A stretch of DNA of 64,000 nt, from NCBI GenBank assembly GCA_012516125.1, contig JAAYXB010000039.1, positions 27,069 through 91,068 of the forward strand, read 5' to 3'. Shown one piece after another: positions 49,871 through 59,538 of this stretch. How positions within the stretch are numbered: the first letter of the stretch is position 1; every line of letters starts with the position of its first letter. The DNA comes from Bacillota bacterium. GTDB taxonomy: Bacteria; Bacillota; SHA-98; UBA4971. The translations under genes and the position numbers were made by a program. The notes beneath the pieces are model-generated. The model saw only the letters and a list, made by a program, of their open reading frames with translations. It ran no database searches and was not told the origin of the DNA.

Positions 49871-50293
49871 ATGACGCACATGTACTCGCAGAAAGTCATG
49901 GACCATTTCACGAACCCCAGGAACGTGGGAGAGGTAGAGGACCCTGACGGCGTCGGGATGGTGGGCAACCCCATCTGCGGCGACGTCATGAAGCTGTCGA
50001 TAAAGGTTGAAGGTGACAGGATAGTCGACGCGAAGTTCAAGACCTTCGGCTGCGGGGCGGCCATCGCCACCAGCAGCATGGTGACGGAGCTTGTGAAGGG
50101 TAAGACTCTGGAGGAGGCCATGGAGATATCCAATAAAGCCGTGGCGGAGGCTCTCGACGGTCTTCCCGCCAACAAGATGCACTGTTCTAACCTGGCGGCG
50201 GACGCGCTCCACAAGGCCATCGAGGACTACCTTGCGAAGAAGCGCGCCCCGGCCTCCGAGAACGATAAGAAGCGAGCAGCGGGCGAAGGTTGA
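49871..50293 (+). CDS. nifU: Fe-S scaffold protein IscU/NifU-like
   Basis: DHFTNPRNVGEVEDPDGVGMVGNPICGDVM; FKTFGCGAAIATSSM; MHCSNLA. Confidence 0.95.
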   Translation: MTHMYSQKVMDHFTNPRNVGEVEDPDGVGMVGNPICGDVMKLSIKVEGDRIVDAKFKTFGCGAAIATSSMVTELVKGKTLEEAMEISNKAVAEALDGLPANKMHCSNLAADALHKAIEDYLAKKRAPASENDKKRAAGEG

Positions 50294-51462
50294 TGAGCGG
50301 CGCAGGTCACGAGGCGGGGTCCGGGCAGAGGCGCGTGCTCGTCGCCATGAGCGGCGGGGTGGATAGCTCCGTCGCCGCGGCCGTGCTCAAGGAGAGGGGC
50401 TTCGATGTCATCGGCGCGACCATGCAGATATGGCCAAGGTCCCTCCCCTTCGGCGACCGCGAGGGCGGGTGCTGCTCCCTTGGTGCGGTGGAGGACGCGC
50501 GTCGCGTTGCGGCCATGCTTGGTATCCCGTACTACGTCCTCAACTTCCAGGAGAAGTTCGAAGAGGAGGTCATATCCTACTTCGCGCGCGAGTACGCGTG
50601 CGGCCGTACGCCAAATCCCTGCATAAGGTGCAACCAGCGGATCAAGTTCGGGCACCTCATGCGCAAAGCGAGGGAGATAGGGGCCGCGTTCATCGCGACA
50701 GGGCATTATGCGAGGATCTGCCGCGACCCCGACACCGGGCGGCATCTGCTTCTCAAAGCAAGGGATCCACGAAAAGACCAGACGTACGTCCTGTACTCGA
50801 TGACCCAGGACGAACTTGCCCACACGCTCTTTCCGGTAGGCGACTTCACAAAGGACGAGACCCGCAGGATAGCTGCGTCTCTCGGGCTTCCCGTCGCGGA
50901 GAAGCGCGAAAGCCAGGAGATATGCTTCATACGCGACGACGACTATAGGAAGTTCCTGCGTGAGTATCTCCCGGAAGCCCGAAAACCGGGGCCCATCTTC
51001 GACCTTGAGGGGAATGTCCTCGGCGAGCACGAGGGGATCGCGTTTTACACGATAGGCCAGCGCAAGGGCCTCGGGATCGCCTCGACGGAGCCATTCTATG
51101 TGGTCGATCTCGATCCCGGGAGGAACGCCGTGATAGTCGGCCGTGCCGGCGACGTTATGGCAGAAGGTCTCGTCGCCACGGACCTCAACTGGATACCCTT
51201 CGACCGGCTCCAGGAACCGATCAGCGTGGAGGCCAAAATCCGGTACTATACGCCCGCTGTGGGCGCGACCGTGGCACCCGTGGCGGCACAGCCGGGCGAC
51301 CAGGGCGTCCCAGGCGACCCTGACCCGAACGAGGTCGAGGTGCGCTTCGCAAGCCCGCAGAGGGCCGTGACGCCCGGGCAGTCGGTGGTGTTCTATGACG
51401 GGGACGTCGTTGTGGGCGGTGGGATCATCTCGAGGCGGCTGTGCGGCACGTCCCGAGTATAA
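50293..51462 (+). CDS. mnmA: tRNA 2-thiouridine(34) synthase MnmA
   Basis: AMSGGVDSSVAAAVL; NPCIRCNQRIKFG; ATGHYARI; KDQTYVLY. Confidence 0.95.
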   Translation: MSGAGHEAGSGQRRVLVAMSGGVDSSVAAAVLKERGFDVIGATMQIWPRSLPFGDREGGCCSLGAVEDARRVAAMLGIPYYVLNFQEKFEEEVISYFAREYACGRTPNPCIRCNQRIKFGHLMRKAREIGAAFIATGHYARICRDPDTGRHLLLKARDPRKDQTYVLYSMTQDELAHTLFPVGDFTKDETRRIAASLGLPVAEKRESQEICFIRDDDYRKFLREYLPEARKPGPIFDLEGNVLGEHEGIAFYTIGQRKGLGIASTEPFYVVDLDPGRNAVIVGRAGDVMAEGLVATDLNWIPFDRLQEPISVEAKIRYYTPAVGATVAPVAAQPGDQGVPGDPDPNEVEVRFASPQRAVTPGQSVVFYDGDVVVGGGIISRRLCGTSRV

Positions 51463-51600
51463 GCGCGCGGGCGCAGGCGGGGGCGCGGGCGGTTGGCCGG
51501 TCCCCCCGACCCGGGCTGTACCATGGCGGACCCCAATGCTCGGGGCCATTTTTCTTGTGTCCCGTGGGTATACTAACCTCCTGAAAGGGAGGCATTTGGC

Positions 51601-51864
51601 ATGAACAGGTTCTGGAGATCCATCATAGCCGGAAGCGCAGCAGGCGCCGCAATCGGAGCCTACTTCTACTTCAGGTCACGCGGGGCGCGCGCCCGGACGC
51701 TAATGGGGACCGCTTCCGACGAGATGCGCGCGGCCCGTTCGGCCCGCGCCATGGTGACGAAGGCCGCGGGGCGCATGGTTACACAGGTCGGCAGGAGCAT
51801 CATCAACGCAGGCGAGAGAACCCGCGCCGCCGGGAGGCGCCTCCGGCTCGGCAGGGCCGACTAG
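51601..51864 (+). CDS. Small YtxH-like/hypothetical membrane-anchored basic protein
   Basis: MNRFWRSIIAGSAAGAAIGAYFYFRSRG. Confidence 0.5.
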   Translation: MNRFWRSIIAGSAAGAAIGAYFYFRSRGARARTLMGTASDEMRAARSARAMVTKAAGRMVTQVGRSIINAGERTRAAGRRLRLGRAD

Positions 51865-51870
51865 GAGGTG

Positions 51871-51894
51871 CCGGGGCGCCGGAGGGCGCCCCGG
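51871..51894 (+). terminator. Strong perfect hairpin downstream of 51601-51864
   Basis: CCGGGGCGCC-GGAG-GGCGCCCCGG; no U tract. Confidence 0.45.
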
Positions 51895-51958
51895 TGTGCC
51901 GCCGTCCCTGCAGGCGAGCGGGCGGAGCGGACGGCAAGTAAAGGGATGAGCCTCGCGC

Positions 51959-53029
51959 ATGCCTGAGAACAACGCGGACGGGAATGCCACGCCTTGCGGG
52001 CGCGAAAGGGTGCTTCGGCTCCTTCCCTGGCTTCTGCACATTCCGCTCATTCTGGCGGCCGCGCTGTTCCTGTTCCGGGTGAGAGCCGTACTCACACCGT
52101 TCCTGCTTGCTCTGGGCCTTTCGTATCTCATGAACCCCCTTGTCACCTACCTGGAAAAGCGAGGGGCGCCTAGAGGTGTCGGCACGCTCGTCGTGTACGT
52201 CGGCTTCACGCTCTTCATTGCGCTTGTGGGGGTATATCTGTTCCCCAGGTTCTTTTCCCAGCTCGAAATGCTCGCCGAGGTCATCCCGGAGCAGGCCCAG
52301 CAGATCCAGATGAGGATCGTCGCGTTCTACGCGAGGTTCAACAGGTTCAACATACCCGAACCCCTGAAAGGTGCCGTGGACGATGGCATCCGAAGGACGG
52401 AGGCCGCGCTTGCGGACTTCGTCCGCCGCATGGTGAGCGCCGTCCCCGGGCTTCTCCCCAAGATGACCATGCTCATTCTCGTGCCGGTGCTGGCATTCTA
52501 CTTCACCATGGATTTCCCCAAGATCAAGATGTGGCTTCTATCGTGGATACCTTCCCGGTGGCGCAGCGAGGTGGTGGGCCTTCTCATCGAAATGGACCAC
52601 GCTCTGGGGTCGTTCATCAGGGGGCAACTTCTCGTGTCGGCAGTGGTGGGAGGGCTCATTTTCGTGGGCCTGTCCATCATCGGCATAGACTTCGCGCTCG
52701 TGATCGGGATTGTCGCGGGCCTTTTCAACATCATACCCTACTTCGGTCCCGTCATAGGGGCCATCCCCGCAGTCATCTTCGCCTTCCTGAAATCGCCGGT
52801 GCTCGTGGTTTATGTTATCATCCTCTTTGTGCTCGTGAACCAGTTTGAGAGCGCTGTCGTAGGTCCGAACATCCTCGGGGAACAGGTGGGCCTGCACCCT
52901 GTCGCGGTGATCTTCGCGATCCTTGCCGGCGGCCACCTCTTCGGCGTCGTCGGCATTCTCCTGGCCGTGCCGATGGCAGCCATCGTCAAGGTTGTCCTCA
53001 GGTACCTGCACGAGAGGCTTGTACCGTGA
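51959..53029 (+). CDS. AI-2E family transporter (PerM-like)
   Basis: Multiple TM helices; FVLVNQFESAVVGPNILGEQVGLHPVAVIFAILAGGHLFGVVGILLAVP. Confidence 0.9.
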   Translation: MPENNADGNATPCGRERVLRLLPWLLHIPLILAAALFLFRVRAVLTPFLLALGLSYLMNPLVTYLEKRGAPRGVGTLVVYVGFTLFIALVGVYLFPRFFSQLEMLAEVIPEQAQQIQMRIVAFYARFNRFNIPEPLKGAVDDGIRRTEAALADFVRRMVSAVPGLLPKMTMLILVPVLAFYFTMDFPKIKMWLLSWIPSRWRSEVVGLLIEMDHALGSFIRGQLLVSAVVGGLIFVGLSIIGIDFALVIGIVAGLFNIIPYFGPVIGAIPAVIFAFLKSPVLVVYVIILFVLVNQFESAVVGPNILGEQVGLHPVAVIFAILAGGHLFGVVGILLAVPMAAIVKVVLRYLHERLVP

Positions 53030-53287
53030 CGGGTAGTGTTCGAAGGCGGCCCATCGATGTCGGGCCAAAAACGTAGCCGGATCTGTCTCTCAGGGGCGCA
53101 CTCTCTGTGAAGCCCTTGACAACATCAAAAGAGACTCTCGGCTTGGCCGGACCCGGCAACCGGGGGCGCCCAACCGGGATGGGCGGAGGAATCGTCCAGG
53201 TTGCAGCATAGCCCCGGTTTTCTCGGTCCCGTGCCGGCGGTGTTCGCGCTGGCCGCGCCGACAGTGTCCGCGCTGGCGGGGTTCGCG

Positions 53288-53316
53288 TTGACACCCCCAG
53301 TGCGATTCGCTATGAT
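53288..53316 (+). promoter_or_regulatory. SigmaA-type promoter of alaS
   Basis: TTGACA-N17-TATGAT, 32 bp upstream of the GTG start. Confidence 0.75.
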
Positions 53317-53348
53317 AAAGGTAACTTGGATCTGGGAGGACGTGGGCT

Positions 53349-56033
53349 GTGCAGGCTGAACCAGGCATACGGGCTTTCACCACCAGCGAGATACGCGACA
53401 TGTTCAGGGAGTTCTTCGTTGGGAAAGGGCACAAGCCCCTGCCCAGCGCCTCGCTCATACCCAGGAATGACCCGACGCTCCTTCTCACGGGGGCTGGAAT
53501 GGTGCCGTTCAAGCCTTACTTCCTCGGCACCGCGAAGCCAGAGTCGCTGCGCGTAACCACGTGTCAGAAATGTGTGCGGACCCTTGATATCGATAACGTC
53601 GGCAAGACCGCCCGGCACCTCACCTTCTTCGAGATGCTGGGCAACTTCTCGTTCGGCGACTACTTCAAGAAAGAGGCGATCCCCTGGGCCTGGGAGTTCG
53701 TCACGGAGCACTTGGGCCTGCCGGAGGACAGGCTGTGGGTGACCATATACCTCGACGATGACGAGGCCTTCGAGATCTGGAACAAGGATGTGGGGGTACC
53801 TGCCGAGCGCATAAAGCGGTTCGGCAAAAAAGACAACTTCTGGGAGATCGGCGTCGGTCCCTGCGGCCCGTGCTCCGAGATCCACGTCGACCGCGGCGAG
53901 AGGTTCGGGTGCGGGAGGCCCGAGTGCGAGCTTGGCTGCGATTGCGACAGGTTCATGGAGATATGGAACCTCGTATTCATACAATTCCACCACGATGAGG
54001 CGGGCAACTATATCCCCCTCGAGCGGAAAGGCATCGACACCGGTATGGGGCTTGACCGTGTGGCCGCCGTCATGCAGGGCGTGCCCACCGTGTTCGACAC
54101 CGACGCCGTGGGACCCATCACGCGCGCGGTCGCCGAACTGGGTGGCGTCACCTACGGCAAGAAAGAGGAGCGGGAGGGGGAGGCCGGACGCGAGCGCGAC
54201 GTGTCGGTCAGGATCATCACGGACCACGCGCGGGCCGTGACCTTCCTCGTGGCCGACGGGGTGCTGCCAGCCAACGAGGGCAGGGGCTACGTGCTGCGAA
54301 GGCTCATAAGACGCGCCGTGCGCCACGGGAGGCTCCTCGGCATCACGCGTCCGTTCCTCGCTGACGTGGCGGACGTCATAACCTCGGTGATGGGCGACGT
54401 ATACCCAGAGCTTGTGGAAAGGCGCGACCACATACGAAAGACCCTGTCCACCGAGGAGGAGCGGTTTCTCGGCAGACTCGACCAGGGCACGAACATACTT
54501 CAGGACCTCATCGCGGACCTTCGCAGGGCTGGCAAGACTGAGATCCCCGGGGAGGACGCGTTCAGGCTTTACGACACATATGGGTTCCCCACGGAGCTCA
54601 CGCGCGAGATAGCAGAGGAGAGCGGTATGACCGTGGACGAGGCGGGATTTGCCGCTGCCATGAAGGAGCAGCGCGAGCGGGCGCGGGCGGCGCGGCACGA
54701 CCTGGGTTACATGGGCGACCTCTCGACGGCAAAGGCGCAGGCGCTCGCGGGACTTTCTACACGGTTCGTGGGGTACGAGACGACCTCTGCGGACGCGAAA
54801 GTCCTTGGTCTCTTCGTTGACGGCGAGCCTGTGAGCCGCGCGGACACCGGCCAGAACGTCGAGATCGTGCTCGACAGAACGCCCTTCTACGGCGAGGCCG
54901 GCGGGCAGGTGGGCGATTCGGGCACTATCACGGGGCCGGCGGGAAAGGCCGCGGTCACGACCACGGTGCGGGCCTCTGAGGCTATCATCATGCACAATGC
55001 CACCATCGAGGACGGCGGCATCGCGGTGGGCGACGTGGTGAAGGCCGCGGTGGACAGGGAGCGGCGCCTCGCGATCGCGCGGAACCACACGGCGACGCAC
55101 CTCTTGCACGCCGCGCTCCGGAACGTGCTCGGAGACCATGTGTTCCAGTCGGGGTCTCTCGTTGCCGACGACAGGCTCAGGTTCGACTTCTCTCACCACT
55201 CGGCGGTGACAGATGACGAGATCCGCAGGGTCGAGGACATGGTCCTGGGCTGGGTACTCGCGGACGTGCCGGTCGAGCCTGTGGAGATGTCACTCGAGGA
55301 GGCCAGGGCCACGGGTGCTATGGCGCTCTTCGGCGAGAAGTACGGCGAGCGGGTGCGCGTGGTGAAGATAGCCGATTGCAGCCACGAGCTGTGCGGCGGC
55401 ACGCACGTGGGCCGCACCGGCGAGATCGGGCTTATGAAGATAGTGTCCGAAGGGGCAGTGGCCGCGGGGGTTCGACGGGTGGAGGCTGTTACGGGGAAGA
55501 TGACGCTTGAGCTTTTGAGGTCTCAGCAGGGGTTACTCGAGAGCGCGGCGGAAATGGTCCGAAGCCGTCCTGATGAACTCCCTCAGAAAGTGGCAAGGCT
55601 CGCTCAGGAGCTTCGTGCACGCGAAAAGGAGATAGAGTCGCTGAAAGCGAAGATGGCGTGGTCCCAGGTGGACGCGCTGTTCGGTGGGGCCGCCGAGATC
55701 GACGGCGCCAAGATCGTGGTGGCTGAGACGGAGGGCCTCGACGCGGCAGCGCTGCGGGAGCTGGCTGACACGGTGCGGGCGCGGCTCACATCAGGCGCGG
55801 TGGTGCTCGGGTCCCGCTGCGACGGGAAGGCGCTCTTTGTGGCGACGGTTACGAAGGACCTCATAGACAGGGGCCTGCGCGCCGGGGACGTCGTCAAAGT
55901 TGCGGCTGAAGTTGCGGGCGGAGGCGGCGGGGGACGTCCCGACATGGCCCAGGCGGGTGGCAAGGACGTGACGAAGCTAAAGGAGGCGCTCGGGAAGGCG
56001 AGGGCCAGGATAGAGAGTGTGCTGTTGCACTGA
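53349..56033 (+). CDS. alaS: Alanyl-tRNA synthetase
   Basis: GAGMVPFKPYF, HTATHLLHAALRNVLG, CGGTHVGRTGEIG. Confidence 0.96.
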   Translation: MQAEPGIRAFTTSEIRDMFREFFVGKGHKPLPSASLIPRNDPTLLLTGAGMVPFKPYFLGTAKPESLRVTTCQKCVRTLDIDNVGKTARHLTFFEMLGNFSFGDYFKKEAIPWAWEFVTEHLGLPEDRLWVTIYLDDDEAFEIWNKDVGVPAERIKRFGKKDNFWEIGVGPCGPCSEIHVDRGERFGCGRPECELGCDCDRFMEIWNLVFIQFHHDEAGNYIPLERKGIDTGMGLDRVAAVMQGVPTVFDTDAVGPITRAVAELGGVTYGKKEEREGEAGRERDVSVRIITDHARAVTFLVADGVLPANEGRGYVLRRLIRRAVRHGRLLGITRPFLADVADVITSVMGDVYPELVERRDHIRKTLSTEEERFLGRLDQGTNILQDLIADLRRAGKTEIPGEDAFRLYDTYGFPTELTREIAEESGMTVDEAGFAAAMKEQRERARAARHDLGYMGDLSTAKAQALAGLSTRFVGYETTSADAKVLGLFVDGEPVSRADTGQNVEIVLDRTPFYGEAGGQVGDSGTITGPAGKAAVTTTVRASEAIIMHNATIEDGGIAVGDVVKAAVDRERRLAIARNHTATHLLHAALRNVLGDHVFQSGSLVADDRLRFDFSHHSAVTDDEIRRVEDMVLGWVLADVPVEPVEMSLEEARATGAMALFGEKYGERVRVVKIADCSHELCGGTHVGRTGEIGLMKIVSEGAVAAGVRRVEAVTGKMTLELLRSQQGLLESAAEMVRSRPDELPQKVARLAQELRAREKEIESLKAKMAWSQVDALFGGAAEIDGAKIVVAETEGLDAAALRELADTVRARLTSGAVVLGSRCDGKALFVATVTKDLIDRGLRAGDVVKVAAEVAGGGGGGRPDMAQAGGKDVTKLKEALGKARARIESVLLH

Positions 56034-56169
56034 GCGGGAGGCTCTTTTGGGGTGTGCGCCGGAGGAGAAAGCCGAAGGATGGAAGAGACACTGGGCGAAG
56101 CTAACGCTGGTGCGCCAATGCCGATGAGCTGATGGTGGGGAGCTATGCCAGGGGGAGCGTGACGCCGCA

Positions 56170-56427
56170 ATGAAGGGTCCCTTTGATGAGACTCAGACGT
56201 TTCGGGTTGTTCCTGAGGATGTGGTCAGCGTCAGGGCACTGCTCCTCGAGGTTTACCAGGCCTTGAAGGAGAAGGGGTACAACCCGACAAATCAGATCGT
56301 CGGGTACCTCATGTCCGGGGACCCCACGTACATAACGAGCCACAGGGGTGCCCGCAACCTCGTCCGCAAGCTCGAACGGGATGAGATCATCGAGGAGCTT
56401 GTCAGGTATTACCTCGAGGGAAGATAA
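56170..56427 (+). CDS. ireB: IreB family regulatory phosphoprotein (UPF0297)
   Basis: [52 protein letters not shown]. Confidence 0.93.
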   Translation: MKGPFDETQTFRVVPEDVVSVRALLLEVYQALKEKGYNPTNQIVGYLMSGDPTYITSHRGARNLVRKLERDEIIEELVRYYLEGR

Positions 56428-56429
56428 GC

Positions 56430-57713
56430 GTGCTGTGGTCGGCGCGAGCTTTCAGGACAGAGACAGTGAAGGGCGCCGGGCGCTTTGGTGTGCAGACGGT
56501 AAGACGAACTGGTTCGGCGGGTTCGGTGCGGGGCGGCTTCGGCGCGAGGCCCGGGCGCGGGCTTGCCGCGATGATGGGCCCGCCCGCCCTTTTGATCTTT
56601 GCAACGCTTTATGCGCTTTGGCCTCGGGCCACGGTCGTGGTCTCGCCCGCGGTGTCGGGGGCGCGCCACAAGGTTGTGATAGAGGCGTCCACGGCGGCCG
56701 CAGGGGTTGACGTGGAAGGCGGCCTGGTGCCGGCGCGCGCGATGGAAGACGCTTTCACCGTGTCTGTCACGGTGCCAGTGTCGGGGTCGGTGCGCTCCGG
56801 GGCCACCAGGGCGCGGGGGGCTGTGGTTTTCATCAACGAAGGGTCGGAACCTGTCAGCGTGCCCAAGGGCACGGTGGTTGCCACGGCGGGGGGCGTGAGG
56901 TTTCGCACCCTGACAGGTGTTGTGGTTCCCGCGTCCACTGTGAAGCACTTCACGAACGTAGCAGTCGACGCAGACCCGGGGACGGCGAAGGTAGACGTGG
57001 AGGCTGAGGAACCCGGGACGAACGGGAACGTTGCCGCGGGCCGCATCACGGTTGTGGTGGGCGCGGCTCGTGGTGGCCTCAAGGCCGTGAACCCTGAACC
57101 ACTGACGGGCGGCGAGGACAAAATAACGCCTGCGGTCTCTCCGGTCGATCTCGTGACTGCCAGGAAGCGGCTCGCAGCCGAGGCGGCGAGGGTGGCCGCG
57201 CGGCGGCTTGCTGAGAAGTCACCGGCGAACCTTCGCGTGCTCGGAGAGACCATTGCCGTGCAACAGGAGGAGCCTGTTTTCAGCCAGGCTCCTCTTACTC
57301 CGTCGGCGGAACTGCGTGCGTCGTGCCAGGCGAGCGCAAGCGTGCTTGCAGTGAAAGAGGCGGATCTGCTGAAGGCCGCGAGGGGGCGGTTCTTGCTGGA
57401 ACTCGGGGCGGACGCTGCCCGGGTGGTCTCGCCTGAGGTCGAGGTCGAGATATGGAGGGCAAGGAGGATGGACGCTGAGACCGCGGCTGTTGAGATGGTT
57501 GCCAGCGCCCGGGTCGCAGCGTGCGTGGAGCCGGACGAGCTCGCGCGTGAGCTTGCCGGCAAGAGCGTGCAGGAGGCGAAGGCTCTGCTCGCTGCACGGC
57601 CCGGGGTGAGCGGGTTTTCGATATACCCCGATGAGGGCGATGAGCGCCGCCTGCCCCGGTTCCCCCGGTGGATCCGTGTAGTCGTGGGGCGCCCGGAGGG
57701 GAACCGCAGCTGA
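56430..57713 (+). CDS. Membrane-anchored protein with baseplate J/gp47-like domain
   Basis: GAVVFINEGSEPVSVPKGTVVATAGGVRFRTLTGVVVPASTVKHFTNVAVDADPGTAKVDVEAEEPGTNGNVAAGRI. Confidence 0.6.
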   Translation: MLWSARAFRTETVKGAGRFGVQTVRRTGSAGSVRGGFGARPGRGLAAMMGPPALLIFATLYALWPRATVVVSPAVSGARHKVVIEASTAAAGVDVEGGLVPARAMEDAFTVSVTVPVSGSVRSGATRARGAVVFINEGSEPVSVPKGTVVATAGGVRFRTLTGVVVPASTVKHFTNVAVDADPGTAKVDVEAEEPGTNGNVAAGRITVVVGAARGGLKAVNPEPLTGGEDKITPAVSPVDLVTARKRLAAEAARVAARRLAEKSPANLRVLGETIAVQQEEPVFSQAPLTPSAELRASCQASASVLAVKEADLLKAARGRFLLELGADAARVVSPEVEVEIWRARRMDAETAAVEMVASARVAACVEPDELARELAGKSVQEAKALLAARPGVSGFSIYPDEGDERRLPRFPRWIRVVVGRPEGNRS

Positions 57714-57791
57714 GCGCGGGTGCACAGAGGGCGGTAAGGCGGAGCATCCCGTGTGGGGGCAGAGTCTTGCAGCGATTCTGCAAGAGGTACA

Positions 57792-57906
57792 GGGCTGCCG
57801 GTGCTTGCACGACAGGGCGTCGGAATTCGGTCACTTGCTTGCGTGCCGAATTCCGTCGAGGCGCTCCGCTTGGGGGGCCGTCCGCGGAGTGCAACAGCGG
57901 CAACCC
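57792..57906 (+). repeat. Diverged long-form core, copy I (outer arms not detectable)
   Basis: gctgccggtgcttgcacgacagggcgtCGGAATTCGG...CCGAATTCCGtcgaggcgctccgcttggggggccgtccgcggagtgcaacagcggcaaccc. Confidence 0.8.
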
Positions 57907-57956
57907 GCCGAGAAGTGGCAGTGATTCCTAAGCTTGCGCCAGGTGACGTAAAGGGC

Positions 57957-58952
57957 ATGGCAGGGACAGCGGTATGCAGCCTCGAGCGCAGGGCGCTCGG
58001 CAAGACGGGACTCGTTGTGTCAAGGATATGCTTCGGAACCCTGACGATGGGGCCACTCCAGGCGAAGCTGTCCATTAAGGAGGGGGCATCGCTTATACGG
58101 ACCGCCATGGACGCCGGAGTGAACTTCATCGACACAGCCGAGCTTTACGGCACATACGAGTATATCCGCGAGGCGATCTCCGGGAGGGGCGGCATGCACA
58201 GCCGGGACCGGGATTCAGTGGTGATCGCCTCCAAGTCCTATGACTACACGTATGAGGGGATGCGGCAGACGGTCGAGCGGGCGCTTCAGTCCATGGGCAT
58301 AGATTACATCGACATCTTTCTGCTGCACGAGCAGGAGTCGGCGCTCACGCTGAAAGGACACCAGGAGGCGCTGCGGTACCTGGCTCGCGCACGCGAGGCG
58401 GGGAAAGTGCGGGCGATTGGTGTATCCACTCACCACGTCGCGTGCGTCAGGGCGGCCGCTGCGATGCCCGAAATAGACGTGATTCATCCCCTCCTCAACC
58501 GGTCGGGCATCGGGATAGCCGACGGGACGGCGTCGGATATGCTGGAGGCGGTACGGGAGGCACACGATGCCGGCAAGGGCGTCTACTCCATGAAAGCGCT
58601 GGGCGGTGGCGCGCTGCTGGACGACGTGGAGGGCTCGCTTGGGTGGGTGCTCGCCCAGCCATGCGTGGATTCGATCGCCGTGGGCATCAAGACCCTAGAT
58701 GAGCTTCGCATGGACCTCGCGGTTTTCGAGGGTCGGCGCCCCGACGACGCCCTCCGCGAGCGGACGCGGCAGAACAAGGCGCTCATCATCGAGCCATGGT
58801 GCACCGGCTGCGGGACGTGCGTTGCGAGGTGCACGCACGGGGCGCTCAGGATTGCGCCAGAAACGGGCCGCGCGGCCGTAGACACGGCCCGGTGCGTGCT
58901 GTGCGGCTATTGCCAGGCGGCGTGCCCGGAGTTTTGCATGAAGGTGGTTTAG
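57957..58952 (+). CDS. Aldo/keto reductase with C-terminal ferredoxin-type 4Fe-4S domain
   Basis: LGKTGLVVSRICFGT, FIDTAELYGTYEYI; CTGCGTCVARCTHGALR and CVLCGYCQAACPE. Confidence 0.9.
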   Translation: MAGTAVCSLERRALGKTGLVVSRICFGTLTMGPLQAKLSIKEGASLIRTAMDAGVNFIDTAELYGTYEYIREAISGRGGMHSRDRDSVVIASKSYDYTYEGMRQTVERALQSMGIDYIDIFLLHEQESALTLKGHQEALRYLARAREAGKVRAIGVSTHHVACVRAAAAMPEIDVIHPLLNRSGIGIADGTASDMLEAVREAHDAGKGVYSMKALGGGALLDDVEGSLGWVLAQPCVDSIAVGIKTLDELRMDLAVFEGRRPDDALRERTRQNKALIIEPWCTGCGTCVARCTHGALRIAPETGRAAVDTARCVLCGYCQAACPEFCMKVV

Positions 58953-58966
58953 CTCGCTTGAGGATC

Positions 58967-59488
58967 ATGGGTCTTGATGTGGGCACGAAGACCATCGGCG
59001 TGGCGCTCTCCGACCCAACGGCGGCCTTCGCGCAACCGGCCGGGGTGGTCCGGAGGACGTCGCGGAGGGATGACCTGGCGAGGCTGATATCGCTTATACG
59101 CGATAATGCGGTTGGCCAGGTAGTCGTAGGCCTGCCGAAGAACATGGACGGCTCGCTCGGCGAAAGCGCCGCGCGGGCAAGGCAGCTCGCGGAAGCCCTC
59201 GAGGGGCAGGCAGGTGTGGCAGTGGTCCTCTGGGACGAGCGACTTTCCACGGTGTCGGCGCAGCGAGCGCTCATCGAGGCTGATGTCTCCCGACGCCGGC
59301 GCAAGGGCCTTGTGGATTCGGTTGCGGCCGCCATAATCCTCCAGAGTTACCTCGACAGCCGCCGCGGGGCCGGTGGAAGCAGCGAGCCAGGCGATGGAGT
59401 GCCGGACCCCGGAGGGTCAGAGGGCGATACGCCGGGGAGAGAAGCGCCGGAGGGCGAGGCCGATGCGCCGCCGACCGGGGGCGCATGA
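58967..59488 (+). CDS. ruvX: Holliday junction resolvase-like RuvX (YqgF)
   Basis: MGLDVGTKTIGVALSDPTAAFAQP; WDERLSTVSAQRALIEADVSRRRRKGLVDSVAAAIILQSYLD. Confidence 0.93.
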   Translation: MGLDVGTKTIGVALSDPTAAFAQPAGVVRRTSRRDDLARLISLIRDNAVGQVVVGLPKNMDGSLGESAARARQLAEALEGQAGVAVVLWDERLSTVSAQRALIEADVSRRRRKGLVDSVAAAIILQSYLDSRRGAGGSSEPGDGVPDPGGSEGDTPGREAPEGEADAPPTGGA

Positions 59489-59538
59489 AAGGGTCTCTCC
59501 GTGGGGAGCATAGCGGCTGACAACGAGCGACGCGGGCA

